DNA of 7,317 bases. It comes from an uncultured Phascolarctobacterium sp. (lineage in GTDB: Bacteria > Bacillota > Negativicutes > Acidaminococcales > Acidaminococcaceae). The position numbers were made by a program, and so were the translations under genes. Shown one piece after another: positions 1 through 6,148 of the stretch (within the stretch, counting starts at the first letter, position 1; each line of letters opens with the position of its first letter). The notes below the pieces were generated by a model, which saw nothing but the letters and a program-made list of their open reading frames with translations, was not told the origin of the DNA and searched no databases. The stretch is taken from NCBI GenBank assembly GCA_900553055.1, contig USBV01000077.1, positions 1-7,317 of the forward strand, given 5' to 3'.

Positions 1-1508
1 TGCGTCGCCAGCCGAATTCGCTGTGCCTCGCCGCCGGACAGCGACCCTGCCGCGCGCGCCAATGTCAGGTAGCCCAGCCCGACGTCCTCCAGAAAGCCCA
101 TGCGCGCGTTGATTTCCTTCAAAATCTGCGCGGCAATCATGCTTTCCTTCTCCGTCAGCGCCAGCGACTGAAAGAACGCCCGCGCATCCGTGATGGACAG
201 GCTGGACACCTCATACAAATTCTTGCCGCCGACCGTGACCGCCAGCGCTTCCGGCTTCAATCGCTTGCCGTGGCAGACGGGGCAGGGTTCTTCCGCCATG
301 TATTCTTCATAGGCGGCTTTCATGGCTTCACTGCCTGTTTCCTCATAGCGGCGCTCCAAGGACGGAATCACGCCCTCGAACGTCGTGGAATACGTTCCCC
401 TGCCGCTGGGCGTGTCATAGGTCATGGTCAGCTTCTCGCTGCCCGTGCCGTAAAGCAGGGCATGGATGCCCGCTTCGGGAATCTCCTGAATCGGCGTATC
501 CATCGTGAAGCCGTACTTGTCACATAAGGCTTGGAAGTACTGCGCCGTCACGCCGTCGCCATCCGCCGAACCGAAGCCCATCGCGTTCAGTCCGCCCTGC
601 CGCAGGGACAGCGACTTATCCGGGAACAGAATATCTGTACTTACCACCATGCGGTAGCCCAGCCCGCTGCACGCCGGACACGCGCCATAGGGGCTGTTGA
701 AGGAGAACATGCGCGGGCTGAGTTCCTCGATGGAGATGCCGCAGTCCGGGCAGGCGTAATTCATGGAGAAGAGCAGCTCGCCCTTGTCCATCATGTCCAT
801 GATGACCAAGCCGCCGGAGCGCTTCGTCGCTGTCTCGATGGAATCCGCCAGACGGCTCTGGAACTCCTTGCCGGGGCGGACAATCAGGCGGTCAACGACG
901 ATTTCAATCGAGTGCTTCTTCTTTTTGTCCAGCGCCGGCACTTCCTCCAGCCGGTACAGCTCGCCGTCCACCCGCACGCGCGCGAAACCGCTCTTGCGCG
1001 CCTCCTCGAACACCTTGACATGCTCGCCCTTTTTGCCACGGATGACGGGCGACAGCACCATCAGCTTCGTGCCTTCGGGATAGGCGACGATTGCGTCCAC
1101 CATCTGGTCAACGGTCTGCTGGCGGATTTCCTTGCCGCACTTCGGGCAGTGCGGCACGCCGCAGCGCGCCCATAAAAGGCGCAGATAGTCGTAAATTTCC
1201 GTCACCGTGCCCACTGTGGAGCGGGGGTTGCGACTGGTGGTTTTTTGGTCGATGGAAATCGCAGGGCTGAGGCCCTCGATGTAATCCACCTCAGGTTTGT
1301 CCATCTGACCGAGAAATTGGCGCGCGTAGGCGGAAAGGCTTTCCACGTAGCGGCGCTGGCCCTCGGCGTAAATGGTGTCAAAGGCCAGGCTGGACTTCCC
1401 GCTGCCGCTCAGGCCTGTGATGACCACGAGCTTGTTGCGCGGAATTTCAACGTTAATATTTTTTAAATTGTGTTGGCGTGCGCCTTTAACAATTAGTTTT
1501 TCTTGCAT
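1..1508 (-). CDS. uvrA: UvrABC excinuclease subunit A, N-terminal part (cut by window edge)
   Basis: Damage-recognition ATPase of nucleotide excision repair; a UvrA dimer scans DNA and loads UvrB onto lesions. Only about 502 codons are present, and the family is about 940 residues long, so the second ATPase half lies outside the window. Visible in order: Walker A GLSGSGKS at residues 32-39; a QFLGQMDKP segment typical of UvrA; a C4 zinc finger with Cys253, Cys256, Cys277 and Cys280, the same numbering as in E. coli UvrA; and the ABC signature LSGGEAQR at 490-497, just before the edge. The ATG at 1506-1508 lies two bases after the uvrB stop. Its Shine-Dalgarno AGAGG overlaps the last codons and stop of uvrB, which argues for co-transcription and translational coupling. 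No stop or frameshift is seen across the visible part. Identification is essentially certain. Confidence 0.97.
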   Translation of the reverse strand, partial: MQEKLIVKGARQHNLKNINVEIPRNKLVVITGLSGSGKSSLAFDTIYAEGQRRYVESLSAYARQFLGQMDKPEVDYIEGLSPAISIDQKTTSRNPRSTVGTVTEIYDYLRLLWARCGVPHCPKCGKEIRQQTVDQMVDAIVAYPEGTKLMVLSPVIRGKKGEHVKVFEEARKSGFARVRVDGELYRLEEVPALDKKKKHSIEIVVDRLIVRPGKEFQSRLADSIETATKRSGGLVIMDMMDKGELLFSMNYACPDCGISIEELSPRMFSFNSPYGACPACSGLGYRMVVSTDILFPDKSLSLRQGGLNAMGFGSADGDGVTAQYFQALCDKYGFTMDTPIQEIPEAGIHALLYGTGSEKLTMTYDTPSGRGTYSTTFEGVIPSLERRYEETGSEAMKAAYEEYMAEEPCPVCHGKRLKPEALAVTVGGKNLYEVSSLSITDARAFFQSLALTEKESMIAAQILKEINARMGFLEDVGLGYLTLARAAGSLSGGEAQRIRLAT

Positions 1509-1510
1509 AT

Positions 1511-3517
1511 TTACCTCTTCTTTTTCGGCTCCAACTTCTGCCCCAACTGACCCTTAATAATTATCAGCTGGTCACGCAGCTCGGCAGCAGCCTCGAAATC
1601 GAGCGCCTTGGCCGCCTCCTGCATACGCCGCTCCAGCTCCCGCGCCAGCGCAGTGAGCTCCTTCTTGGAGCGCGCCTTCTTCGCCTTACTGCCATATTCG
1701 CCGTGCTCGTCGCTTTCGGCCACCTTCGTCAGCTTGATGAGCTGGCGTTGCTCCTTGTAAATCGTTTTCGGCGTAATCTTGTGTGCCTTGTTATAGGCCT
1801 CCTGCTTCTCGCGGCGGCGATTGGTCTCGTCGATGGCGCGCTGCATGCTATCCGTAATGCGGTCCGCGTACATAATAACGCGTCCGTGCGCGTTACGCGC
1901 TGCTCGACCTATCGTCTGGATCATGGCGGTGTCACTGCGCAAAAAGCCCTCCTTATCCGCATCGAGGATGGCAATCAGGCTCACCTCTGGCAAATCCAGA
2001 CCTTCGCGCAGCAGGTTGATGCCCACCAGAACGTCGAATTTGCCAGCCCGCAGGCTGTCAATAATCTCCGCTCTTTCGATAGTGGCAATCTCCGAGTGCA
2101 GATAGCGCACGCGCACACCGGCTTGCTTTAGGTATTCCGTCAAATCCTCGGCCATGCGCTTCGTCAGTGTCGTCACCAACACGCGCTCGTTGGCTGCAGC
2201 GACCTTATTAATTTCGCTCAATAAATCATCTATTTGACCCTTAATGGGGCGAATTTCAATTTGCGGGTCCAATAGTCCCGTAGGACGAATAATTTGCTCC
2301 ACTACCTGCTGGGCCTGCTCCATTTCGTATGCCGCAGGCGTTGCGGAAACATAAATCGCCTGATGAATCTGCTCCTGAAATTCGTCGAAGGTTAGGGGGC
2401 GGTTATCATAGGCGGATGGCAGACGGAAGCCATGCTCCACCAGCATCTCCTTACGGGAGCGGTCGCCGGCGTACATAGCGCGAATCTGCGGCAGCGTCAC
2501 ATGGGACTCGTCAATAACGAGCAAAAAATCCTTGGGAAAATAGTTCACCAGCGTAAAGGGAGGCTCGCCCGCCTTGCGTCCCGCCAAATGCCGCGAATAG
2601 TTTTCGATGCCGGAGCAATAGCCCATCTCGTTCATCATTTCCAAATCGTAATTGGTGCGCTGCTCCAGGCGCTGCGCCTCCAAAAGCTTAAAATTATGAG
2701 TCAAATAGTCCAGGCGCTCCGCTAGCTCCTCGCGAATATCACCCATAGCGCGCTCTAGATTTTCGCGACTAGTGACATAGTGGGATGCGGGGAAAATTGC
2801 CACATGGTTGCGCTGTGCCAGCACCTCGCCGGTGAGCACATCGAATTCCAAAATGCGGTCCACCTCGTCATCAAACATTTCGATGCGCACAGCCTTTTCG
2901 CCGTAGGCCGCGGGGATAACCTCGATCACGTCGCCGCGTACACGAAAGCTGCCACGCTTAAAGTCGATATCATTGCGGTCGTACTGAATTTCCACCAGCT
3001 TGTGCAAAATTTTTTGCCTATCAATAATCTGACCTAGGCGCAAGGACAGCACCATATCATAGTACTCCTGCGGCGCACCCAAGCCATAAATACAGCTGAC
3101 GCTGGCCACGATGATGACATCCTTGCGCTCGAAGAGGGCGCTGGTCGCGGAGTGGCGCAGCTTATCGATTTCGTCATTGATGGACGCATCCTTTTCAATA
3201 TAAGTGTCGGATTGGGGAATATAGGCCTCCGGCTGGTAGTAATCGTAGTAGGAAACAAAATATTCCACCGCGTTATCGGGGAAGAAGGCCTTGAGCTCAC
3301 TGGCTAGCTGAGCCGCCAGCGTTTTGTTGTGAGCAATAACGAGCGTGGGCTTACGCACTTTGTTGATAACCTGGGCAATGGTGTAGGTTTTACCCGTGCC
3401 GGTTGCGCCCAAGAGCACCTGCGTGCGCAGTCCCTTTTCCACGCCTGCTGCCAATTTTTCTATAGCCTGGGGCTGGTCCCCGGCCGGCTCAAAGGGAGCC
3501 TTGATTTGAAAGTCCAT
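1511..3517 (-). CDS. uvrB: UvrABC excinuclease subunit B
   Basis: Helicase-like damage-verification subunit of nucleotide excision repair; it receives lesions from UvrA and recruits UvrC for incision. The 668-residue product is full length for the family. Motifs in order: N-terminal [13 protein letters not shown]; Walker A GATGTGKT at 37-44; the beta-hairpin [12 protein letters not shown] at 90-101 that locks one DNA strand; DESH box at 336-339; helicase motif [14 protein letters not shown] at 499-511; motif [11 protein letters not shown] at 534-542; and the C-terminal UVR coiled-coil, about 619-652, that binds UvrC. I chose the ATG at 3515-3517 because the protein then begins as UvrB homologues do and has an AGGTGA ribosome site. 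A longer in-frame ATG at 3613 lies between the -10 box and the expected transcription start, so it cannot be on the transcript. It leads directly into uvrA. Confidence 0.98.
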   Translation of the reverse strand: MDFQIKAPFEPAGDQPQAIEKLAAGVEKGLRTQVLLGATGTGKTYTIAQVINKVRKPTLVIAHNKTLAAQLASELKAFFPDNAVEYFVSYYDYYQPEAYIPQSDTYIEKDASINDEIDKLRHSATSALFERKDVIIVASVSCIYGLGAPQEYYDMVLSLRLGQIIDRQKILHKLVEIQYDRNDIDFKRGSFRVRGDVIEVIPAAYGEKAVRIEMFDDEVDRILEFDVLTGEVLAQRNHVAIFPASHYVTSRENLERAMGDIREELAERLDYLTHNFKLLEAQRLEQRTNYDLEMMNEMGYCSGIENYSRHLAGRKAGEPPFTLVNYFPKDFLLVIDESHVTLPQIRAMYAGDRSRKEMLVEHGFRLPSAYDNRPLTFDEFQEQIHQAIYVSATPAAYEMEQAQQVVEQIIRPTGLLDPQIEIRPIKGQIDDLLSEINKVAAANERVLVTTLTKRMAEDLTEYLKQAGVRVRYLHSEIATIERAEIIDSLRAGKFDVLVGINLLREGLDLPEVSLIAILDADKEGFLRSDTAMIQTIGRAARNAHGRVIMYADRITDSMQRAIDETNRRREKQEAYNKAHKITPKTIYKEQRQLIKLTKVAESDEHGEYGSKAKKARSKKELTALARELERRMQEAAKALDFEAAAELRDQLIIIKGQLGQKLEPKKKR

Positions 3518-3568
3518 TATTTCACCTGCTTTGCTAGTCAACAATATAATCTCAGCAAATCCATCCTT

Positions 3569-3597
3569 GCATTGCCCTAGCGTTACTACAGCAATGC
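3569..3597 (-). promoter_or_regulatory. hairpin in the uvrB 5' leader
   Basis: Perfect 7-bp arms, GCATTGC and GCAATGC, flank a 15-nt interval that can itself pair (TAG with CTA, across a symmetric 2x2 internal loop). It sits inside the roughly 90-nt leader between the predicted uvrB transcription start and the ribosome site. There is no T-run after it, so it is not an intrinsic terminator. It may stabilise the mRNA or be a protein-binding palindrome. The structure is read from the sequence; any role is inference. Confidence 0.4.
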
Positions 3598-3613
3598 CGT
3601 AATATCTACTCAT

Positions 3614-3642
3614 ATTATATGAAATTGCCCGCCCTAGGTCAA
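3614..3642 (-). promoter_or_regulatory. sigma-70/A promoter of uvrB-uvrA
   Basis: On the minus strand, -35 TTGACC (3637-3642) and -10 TATAAT (3614-3619) are separated by exactly 17 bases. The two boxes together miss consensus at one position. Transcription should begin near 3607, giving a leader of about 90 nt before the uvrB ATG. The promoter lies just after the queF terminator and is the first good promoter upstream of uvrB, so it most likely drives both uvr genes. Confidence 0.85.
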
Positions 3643-3653
3643 GTGATTAAAGA

Positions 3654-3665
3654 GAACATTTGTCC
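3654..3665 (-). promoter_or_regulatory. candidate LexA (SOS) operator upstream of uvrB
   Basis: The minus strand reads GGAC-AAAT-GTTC, one mismatch from the Bacillus-type LexA core GAAC-N4-GTTC. The inner four bases fit the RNRY preference of the extended consensus, but the outermost C and G are missing. It starts 11 bases upstream of the -35 of the uvrB promoter. uvrBA is a classic SOS operon in Firmicutes, so the place is right. The imperfect half-site keeps confidence moderate; binding is inferred. Confidence 0.45.
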
Positions 3666-3689
3666 TTATTTTAAAATATACGGACAATA

Positions 3690-3722
3690 TAAAAAGCGCA
3701 GCAGCCAACTGACTGCCACGCT
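3690..3722 (-). terminator. Rho-independent terminator after queF
   Basis: On the minus strand, beginning 11 bases after the queF stop, a 12-bp stem (AGCGTGGCAGTC with GGCTGCTGCGCT, including three G-T wobbles) closes an AGTT tetraloop and is followed at once by TTTTTA. This should end the queT-queF transcript and insulate the uvrB promoter just downstream. The reverse orientation has no matching T-run after the stem, so it is one-directional. Confidence 0.9.
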
Positions 3723-3733
3723 TGCCATAGCTT

Positions 3734-4231
3734 TTATCTATTATTGATATTTTCGGGGTACATATCGTGCATGAAGAGGCGCTTTTTGGCCACTGCCTCC
3801 CATTCGGTGCCCGGCTTGCCATGGTTAGCATAGGGGTCGATGGATAGACCGCCGCGCGGTAAGAATTTGCCCCACACCTCGATGTATTTGGGGTCCAGCA
3901 GCTTAATCAAATCCTTCATGATGATATTTACGCAATCCTCATGAAAGTCGCCGTGATTACGGAAGCTGAACAAATACAGCTTAAGGGATTTGCTCTCCAC
4001 CAAGCGTTCATCGGGAACGTAGGAAATATAGATGGTAGCGAAATCGGGCTGGCCCGTCATGGGGCACAGGCTGGTAAATTCGGGGCAATTGAATTTGACA
4101 AAATAATCGTTACCGGGATGCTTATTGGGGAAGCTTTCCAGCACCTCCGGCGCATAATCACTTTTATAGGCAGTTTTGTGGCCTAACAGGCTCACACCCT
4201 GCAATTCTTCCTTACTTCTACCGCTAGTCAT
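3734..4231 (-). CDS. queF: NADPH-dependent 7-cyano-7-deazaguanine (preQ0) reductase, short QueF type
   Basis: Cytosolic enzyme of queuosine synthesis that reduces the nitrile of preQ0 to the amine preQ1 with two NADPH. At 165 residues it is the unimodular T-fold type found in Bacillus, not the bimodular E. coli type. Visible: the [17 protein letters not shown] block with catalytic Cys56 and Asp63 (Cys55 and Asp62 in B. subtilis); the QueF family motif ESKSLKLY at 79-86, which binds NADPH; and the FRNHGDFHE segment with Glu98, matching B. subtilis Glu97. The start codon overlaps the queT stop as ATGA, preceded by GGAGG at a 9-nt spacing, so the two genes are translated from one message. Expression should follow the preQ1 riboswitch ahead of queT. 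All key residues are present and identification is very secure. Confidence 0.97.
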   Translation of the reverse strand: MTSGRSKEELQGVSLLGHKTAYKSDYAPEVLESFPNKHPGNDYFVKFNCPEFTSLCPMTGQPDFATIYISYVPDERLVESKSLKLYLFSFRNHGDFHEDCVNIIMKDLIKLLDPKYIEVWGKFLPRGGLSIDPYANHGKPGTEWEAVAKKRLFMHDMYPENINNR

Positions 4232-4734
4232 TTATTATTACCTCCTGCAACTGCGAAAAAACGGCCCGCTCCTACGCGTTCCAGCGCGCTCACCAGCATG
4301 AAGCTGGCAATGCCGCTGATGCATTGGCCCACCAAAAGGCTGGATGCTAAGAGCCAGTAGGGCAGGTTCAAAAGGGGAGCTAGCCACAGGGGCACGCACA
4401 GGCCCGGCACGAAGGTTACAGCCAGCCACACAATCCAGTTGCCACAGCCAGCACGCTTGGCCAGCACAATGAGTCCGGTAGTGGCGACACCAACCAGACC
4501 ACCGCCGATGATATCGGGCAAGCCCAAGCCACCCATAACGGTGTTGCTGATGACATTAGCCAAGCCAAAGGGCAGCACCAAAAAGGGAAAAAGAGCGCTA
4601 AGGCCGTACAGGGCAGTAGCGATGCGAATTTGGTATTGGCCAAAGGCGAAGGTTTGCGTGCACATCATGACCACAATATACAGGGCAATGCACAGGGCAG
4701 AAAAAACAAGCTTTTGATTATTAAGGTGTTGCAT
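4228..4734 (-). CDS. queT: QueT-family queuosine precursor transporter
   Basis: Small integral membrane protein, predicted substrate-binding (S) component of an ECF-type importer for preQ0, preQ1 or a related queuosine precursor. The 168 residues form about five or six hydrophobic segments (roughly 9-27, 38-58, 73-92, 100-118 and 122-150). Family-typical blocks are [15 protein letters not shown] at 31-45, [10 protein letters not shown] at 55-64 and [11 protein letters not shown] at 68-78. I chose the ATG at 4732-4734 because AAGGAG lies seven bases upstream; an in-frame GTG at 4761 lacks a ribosome site. It overlaps queF by four bases and sits directly behind a preQ1 aptamer, which supports the substrate class. 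The ECF energising components are not in the window. Transport of the precursor is inferred from family and context. Confidence 0.93.
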   Translation of the reverse strand: MQHLNNQKLVFSALCIALYIVVMMCTQTFAFGQYQIRIATALYGLSALFPFLVLPFGLANVISNTVMGGLGLPDIIGGGLVGVATTGLIVLAKRAGCGNWIVWLAVTFVPGLCVPLWLAPLLNLPYWLLASSLLVGQCISGIASFMLVSALERVGAGRFFAVAGGNNK

Positions 4735-4769
4735 GGTTTTGCTCCTTTCCAGCGTAAGCACAGGCGCAA

Positions 4770-4804
4770 TAAAAAAGGATTTCGCTTCTACAGACGAAAT
4801 CCTT
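4770..4804 (-). terminator. intrinsic terminator of the preQ1 riboswitch (expression platform)
   Basis: On the minus strand a perfect 10-bp stem (AAGGATTTCG with CGAAATCCTT, loop of 10 nt) runs into TTTTTTATTG, ending about 35 bases before the queT start. An alternative antiterminator helix uses TCGTCTGTAG (4788-4797), which spans the top of the 5' arm and the loop. That helix and the terminator cannot both form fully. This makes it a regulated attenuator and not the end of an upstream operon. Confidence 0.85.
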
Positions 4805-4811
4805 GCATTTC

Positions 4812-4839
4812 AAAAATATTACTGACTCGCGCCAGTAAT
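4812..4839 (-). terminator. second hairpin with T-run in the queT leader, possible weak terminator
   Basis: Between the aptamer and the main terminator, ATTACTG (4833-4839) pairs perfectly with CAGTAAT (4818-4824) around an 8-nt loop; ATTTTTG follows. The stem is AT-rich and only 7 bp, so it may be a weak terminator, a pause site, or simply a structure inside the loop of the antiterminator helix. Function is inferred. Confidence 0.4.
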
Positions 4840-4840
4840 C

Positions 4841-4882
4841 GCCCGTAGTTTTGTTTTGAGACAGGATGGTTACGAACTGTCT
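4841..4882 (-). promoter_or_regulatory. class I preQ1 riboswitch aptamer upstream of queT
   Basis: On the minus strand P1 is AGACAG/CTGTCT (4877-4882 with 4859-4864). It closes a 12-nt loop containing the family-like GTAACC segment, and is followed by the A-rich tail CAAAACAAAACTA characteristic of preQ1-I. The tail end TACGGG (4842-4847) pairs with loop bases TTCGTA (4871-4876): four Watson-Crick pairs plus two G-U, forming the H-type pseudoknot P2. Position supports the call: it begins about a dozen bases after the predicted transcription start and controls two queuosine-precursor genes. Binding of preQ1 should hold TACGGG in P2 and so favour the downstream terminator, an OFF switch. Confidence 0.9.
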
Positions 4883-4901
4883 GTTATGAAGTTACTAGAG
4901 T

Positions 4902-4930
4902 ATTATACAATAAATGCTTAGTTTTGTCTA
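4902..4930 (-). promoter_or_regulatory. sigma-70/A promoter of the queT-queF operon
   Basis: Minus-strand -35 TAGACA (4925-4930, one mismatch from TTGACA) and a perfect -10 TATAAT (4902-4907) are 17 bases apart. The start site should fall near 4895, just ahead of the preQ1 aptamer, leaving a leader of about 160 nt before queT. Confidence 0.8.
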
Positions 4931-4938
4931 GTAAAAAT

Positions 4939-5122
4939 TCCTCCACCGCAAGCGGTCCCCCTCCCTTTTTCCCTAAAGGGATTAGCACGACCAACACGTT
5001 TTCACTGCGCTACGCTTGTGACAACGTGGGTCTTTGCGTCAAAAAGGAGGCTCCTTACTAATCTCTTTTAGCAGAAAGGCTCCCCTTGGGGGGAGCTGCC
5101 GAGCTTGCGAGGCTGAGAGGGG
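4939..5122. repeat. GC-rich, hairpin-rich intergenic repeat element (MITE-like)
   Basis: This stretch fills the gap between the queT promoter and the hydrolase stop and has no credible gene. It is built of nested inverted repeats. One outer arm carries ACCGC/GCGGT (4945-4956) next to CCCCCTCCC. The other carries GCTCCCC/GGGGAGC (5079-5096), then CGAGCTTGCGAGG and GAGAGGGG. Between them CTAAAGGGATTAG (4973-4985) is complementary to CTAATCTCTTTTAG (5058-5071). At the core GACC-CACG-TTTTCAC (from 4989) pairs with GTGACAACGTGGGTC (ending 5032). Read inward, the two ends resemble each other (CCTC, a CGCAAG hairpin, then CTCCC), so they form imperfect terminal inverted repeats. I recognise the pattern as like dispersed repeats of Clostridia and Negativicutes. 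Copy number cannot be judged from one window. Confidence 0.6.
5073..5096 (-). terminator. possible terminator of the whiA-deacetylase-hydrolase operon inside the repeat
   Basis: On the minus strand GCTCCCC and GGGGAGC form a perfect 7-bp GC-rich stem with a CCAA loop, followed by CTTTCT. It lies about 40 bases past the hydrolase stop. The T-run is short and interrupted, so termination may be weak. It is the only terminator-like structure I find close after this operon. Confidence 0.35.
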
Positions 5123-5135
5123 CTTGCACTATAAT

Positions 5136-6137
5136 TTAGCGTTCAGTACTTACTTTAAACTCCTTGCCATCGGTAGTAACGACAATGTTACCATGGTCGA
5201 AGGTCGTCAGCACCTTCGCCCCAAGGTGCTGCAGACTGCCCACTACATTCTTATTGGGGTGATGATAAATCTCTTTATTGCCACAGCTAATCAACGCGTA
5301 CTGTGGCTTCACCTTGCTGATGAACTTATAAATGGAGGAGGTTTTGCTGCCGTGGTGCCCCACCTTCAGCACATCGGCCTTGAGGGCGTTGCCATATTTT
5401 TGCTGCAAATAATCCTCCACCGGCGCCTCTGCGTCACCTGTGAACAGCATCGTAAATTTACCATAATGTAGCTTCATAACGATGCTGGTATTATTAAAGC
5501 GCTCCTTATCCTGCTTGCTTAAAAAGTCACCCGGAGCCAGCACCTCAAAATAATACCCCTTGCCCAGCTCTACTCTATCCCCGGCTTTGAGCACCCGGTT
5601 ATGGTAATGCCCCGCCCTGAGCTCGGTGTTCAACCAAGTCGAAATAGCATTGCTGGAGTTAGGCATGGCATTGTCATAAATATTGCTGACCTTATATTGG
5701 CCGACCAGCCATTTAATATTGCCCAAATGGTCGCCGTGATGATGCGAAATAATCACGGTGTTGATTTTGTCCACGTTTTCCCGCACCCCGGCCTTGCCCA
5801 AAGCCATCTTCAGCGCCGTCCTGCCGCCGTAGCCCAGCTGGTCCTTGCGGTTGTCGCCCACATCCACCATGATTTTGCGCTGGCCATCCTCCAGCAGGAT
5901 GGCTTCGCCCTGGCCCACGTCCAGCATGGTAATACGCAGCTGGCCCTGTGGCAGCACCACTGCTTTGCTGGTAGAAGCCAGTGTTGGCTCAGCACTTGCG
6001 GGCACGGCCGCTTTGGCGAGCTGCTGCTGCACCGCCGCCCGCACCGTATCCTGATGGGGCTCATAAAGTAATGTATAAGCAAAGGTGGCGGTGATAAACG
6101 CCACCAGCATTTGGATTACTAATTTAACTTTGCGCAT
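5136..6137 (-). CDS. secreted or membrane-anchored MBL-fold hydrolase, ComEC C-terminal-like
   Basis: A 333-residue protein with an N-terminal hydrophobic segment (about 4-24, after MRKVK) that serves as signal peptide or anchor, a low-complexity Ala-rich linker to about 65, then one metallo-beta-lactamase domain. Metal-site motifs: HHHGDH at 132-137 (HxHxDH), FTGDAE at 232-237 with Asp235, and KVGHHGS at 258-264; also DVGQGE at 73-78, NNTSIV at 215-220 and HHPN at 292-295. This pattern matches the hydrolase domain at the end of ComEC/Rec2, but the polytopic channel part is absent, so it is a stand-alone extracellular enzyme. The substrate is unknown; an extracellular nuclease or phosphodiesterase is a reasonable guess by analogy. 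AAGGTG precedes the ATG by seven bases and overlaps the stop of the deacetylase gene, which lies 11 bases upstream. Confidence 0.9.
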   Translation of the reverse strand: MRKVKLVIQMLVAFITATFAYTLLYEPHQDTVRAAVQQQLAKAAVPASAEPTLASTSKAVVLPQGQLRITMLDVGQGEAILLEDGQRKIMVDVGDNRKDQLGYGGRTALKMALGKAGVRENVDKINTVIISHHHGDHLGNIKWLVGQYKVSNIYDNAMPNSSNAISTWLNTELRAGHYHNRVLKAGDRVELGKGYYFEVLAPGDFLSKQDKERFNNTSIVMKLHYGKFTMLFTGDAEAPVEDYLQQKYGNALKADVLKVGHHGSKTSSIYKFISKVKPQYALISCGNKEIYHHPNKNVVGSLQHLGAKVLTTFDHGNIVVTTDGKEFKVSTER

Positions 6138-6148
6138 GTTAGAGCACC

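Noticed and set aside
531..1175. Plus-strand open frame of 214 codons opposite uvrA
   Set aside because: It is a shadow of the high-GC uvrA coding frame, Arg/Ala/His-rich with no family resemblance and no ribosome site.
1..1508. uvrA as a horizontally acquired or mosaic gene, because most of the visible part looks richer in GC (sampled lines near 60 percent) while its first 25 codons are AT-rich
   Set aside because: Parts of uvrB reach similar GC, lysine codon use (mainly AAG) looks alike in both, and AT-rich starts are common because they reduce structure around the start codon. A whole-genome codon comparison would be needed.
3518..3613. Upstream in-frame extension of uvrB by 32 codons from an ATG at 3613
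   Set aside because: That ATG lies between the -10 box and the predicted transcription start, has no ribosome site, and the added residues do not resemble UvrB. The ATG at 3517 has AGGTGA and the family N-terminus.
3634..3831. Short minus-strand open frame across the end of queF and the terminator
   Set aside because: It overlaps queF in another frame and runs through the intrinsic terminator and the candidate LexA site; no family features.
4735..4761. In-frame GTG start for queT nine codons upstream
   Set aside because: No ribosome site precedes it and it falls right after the riboswitch terminator; the ATG at 4734 has AAGGAG at seven bases.
4842..4882. Class II preQ1 riboswitch
   Set aside because: The compact single stem with an A-rich tail pairing back into the loop is the class I fold; class II is larger and mostly restricted to Lactobacillales.
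5034..5471. Plus-strand open frame spanning the repeat and the end of the hydrolase gene
   Set aside because: It is antisense to a well-supported gene and its first part is repeat sequence.
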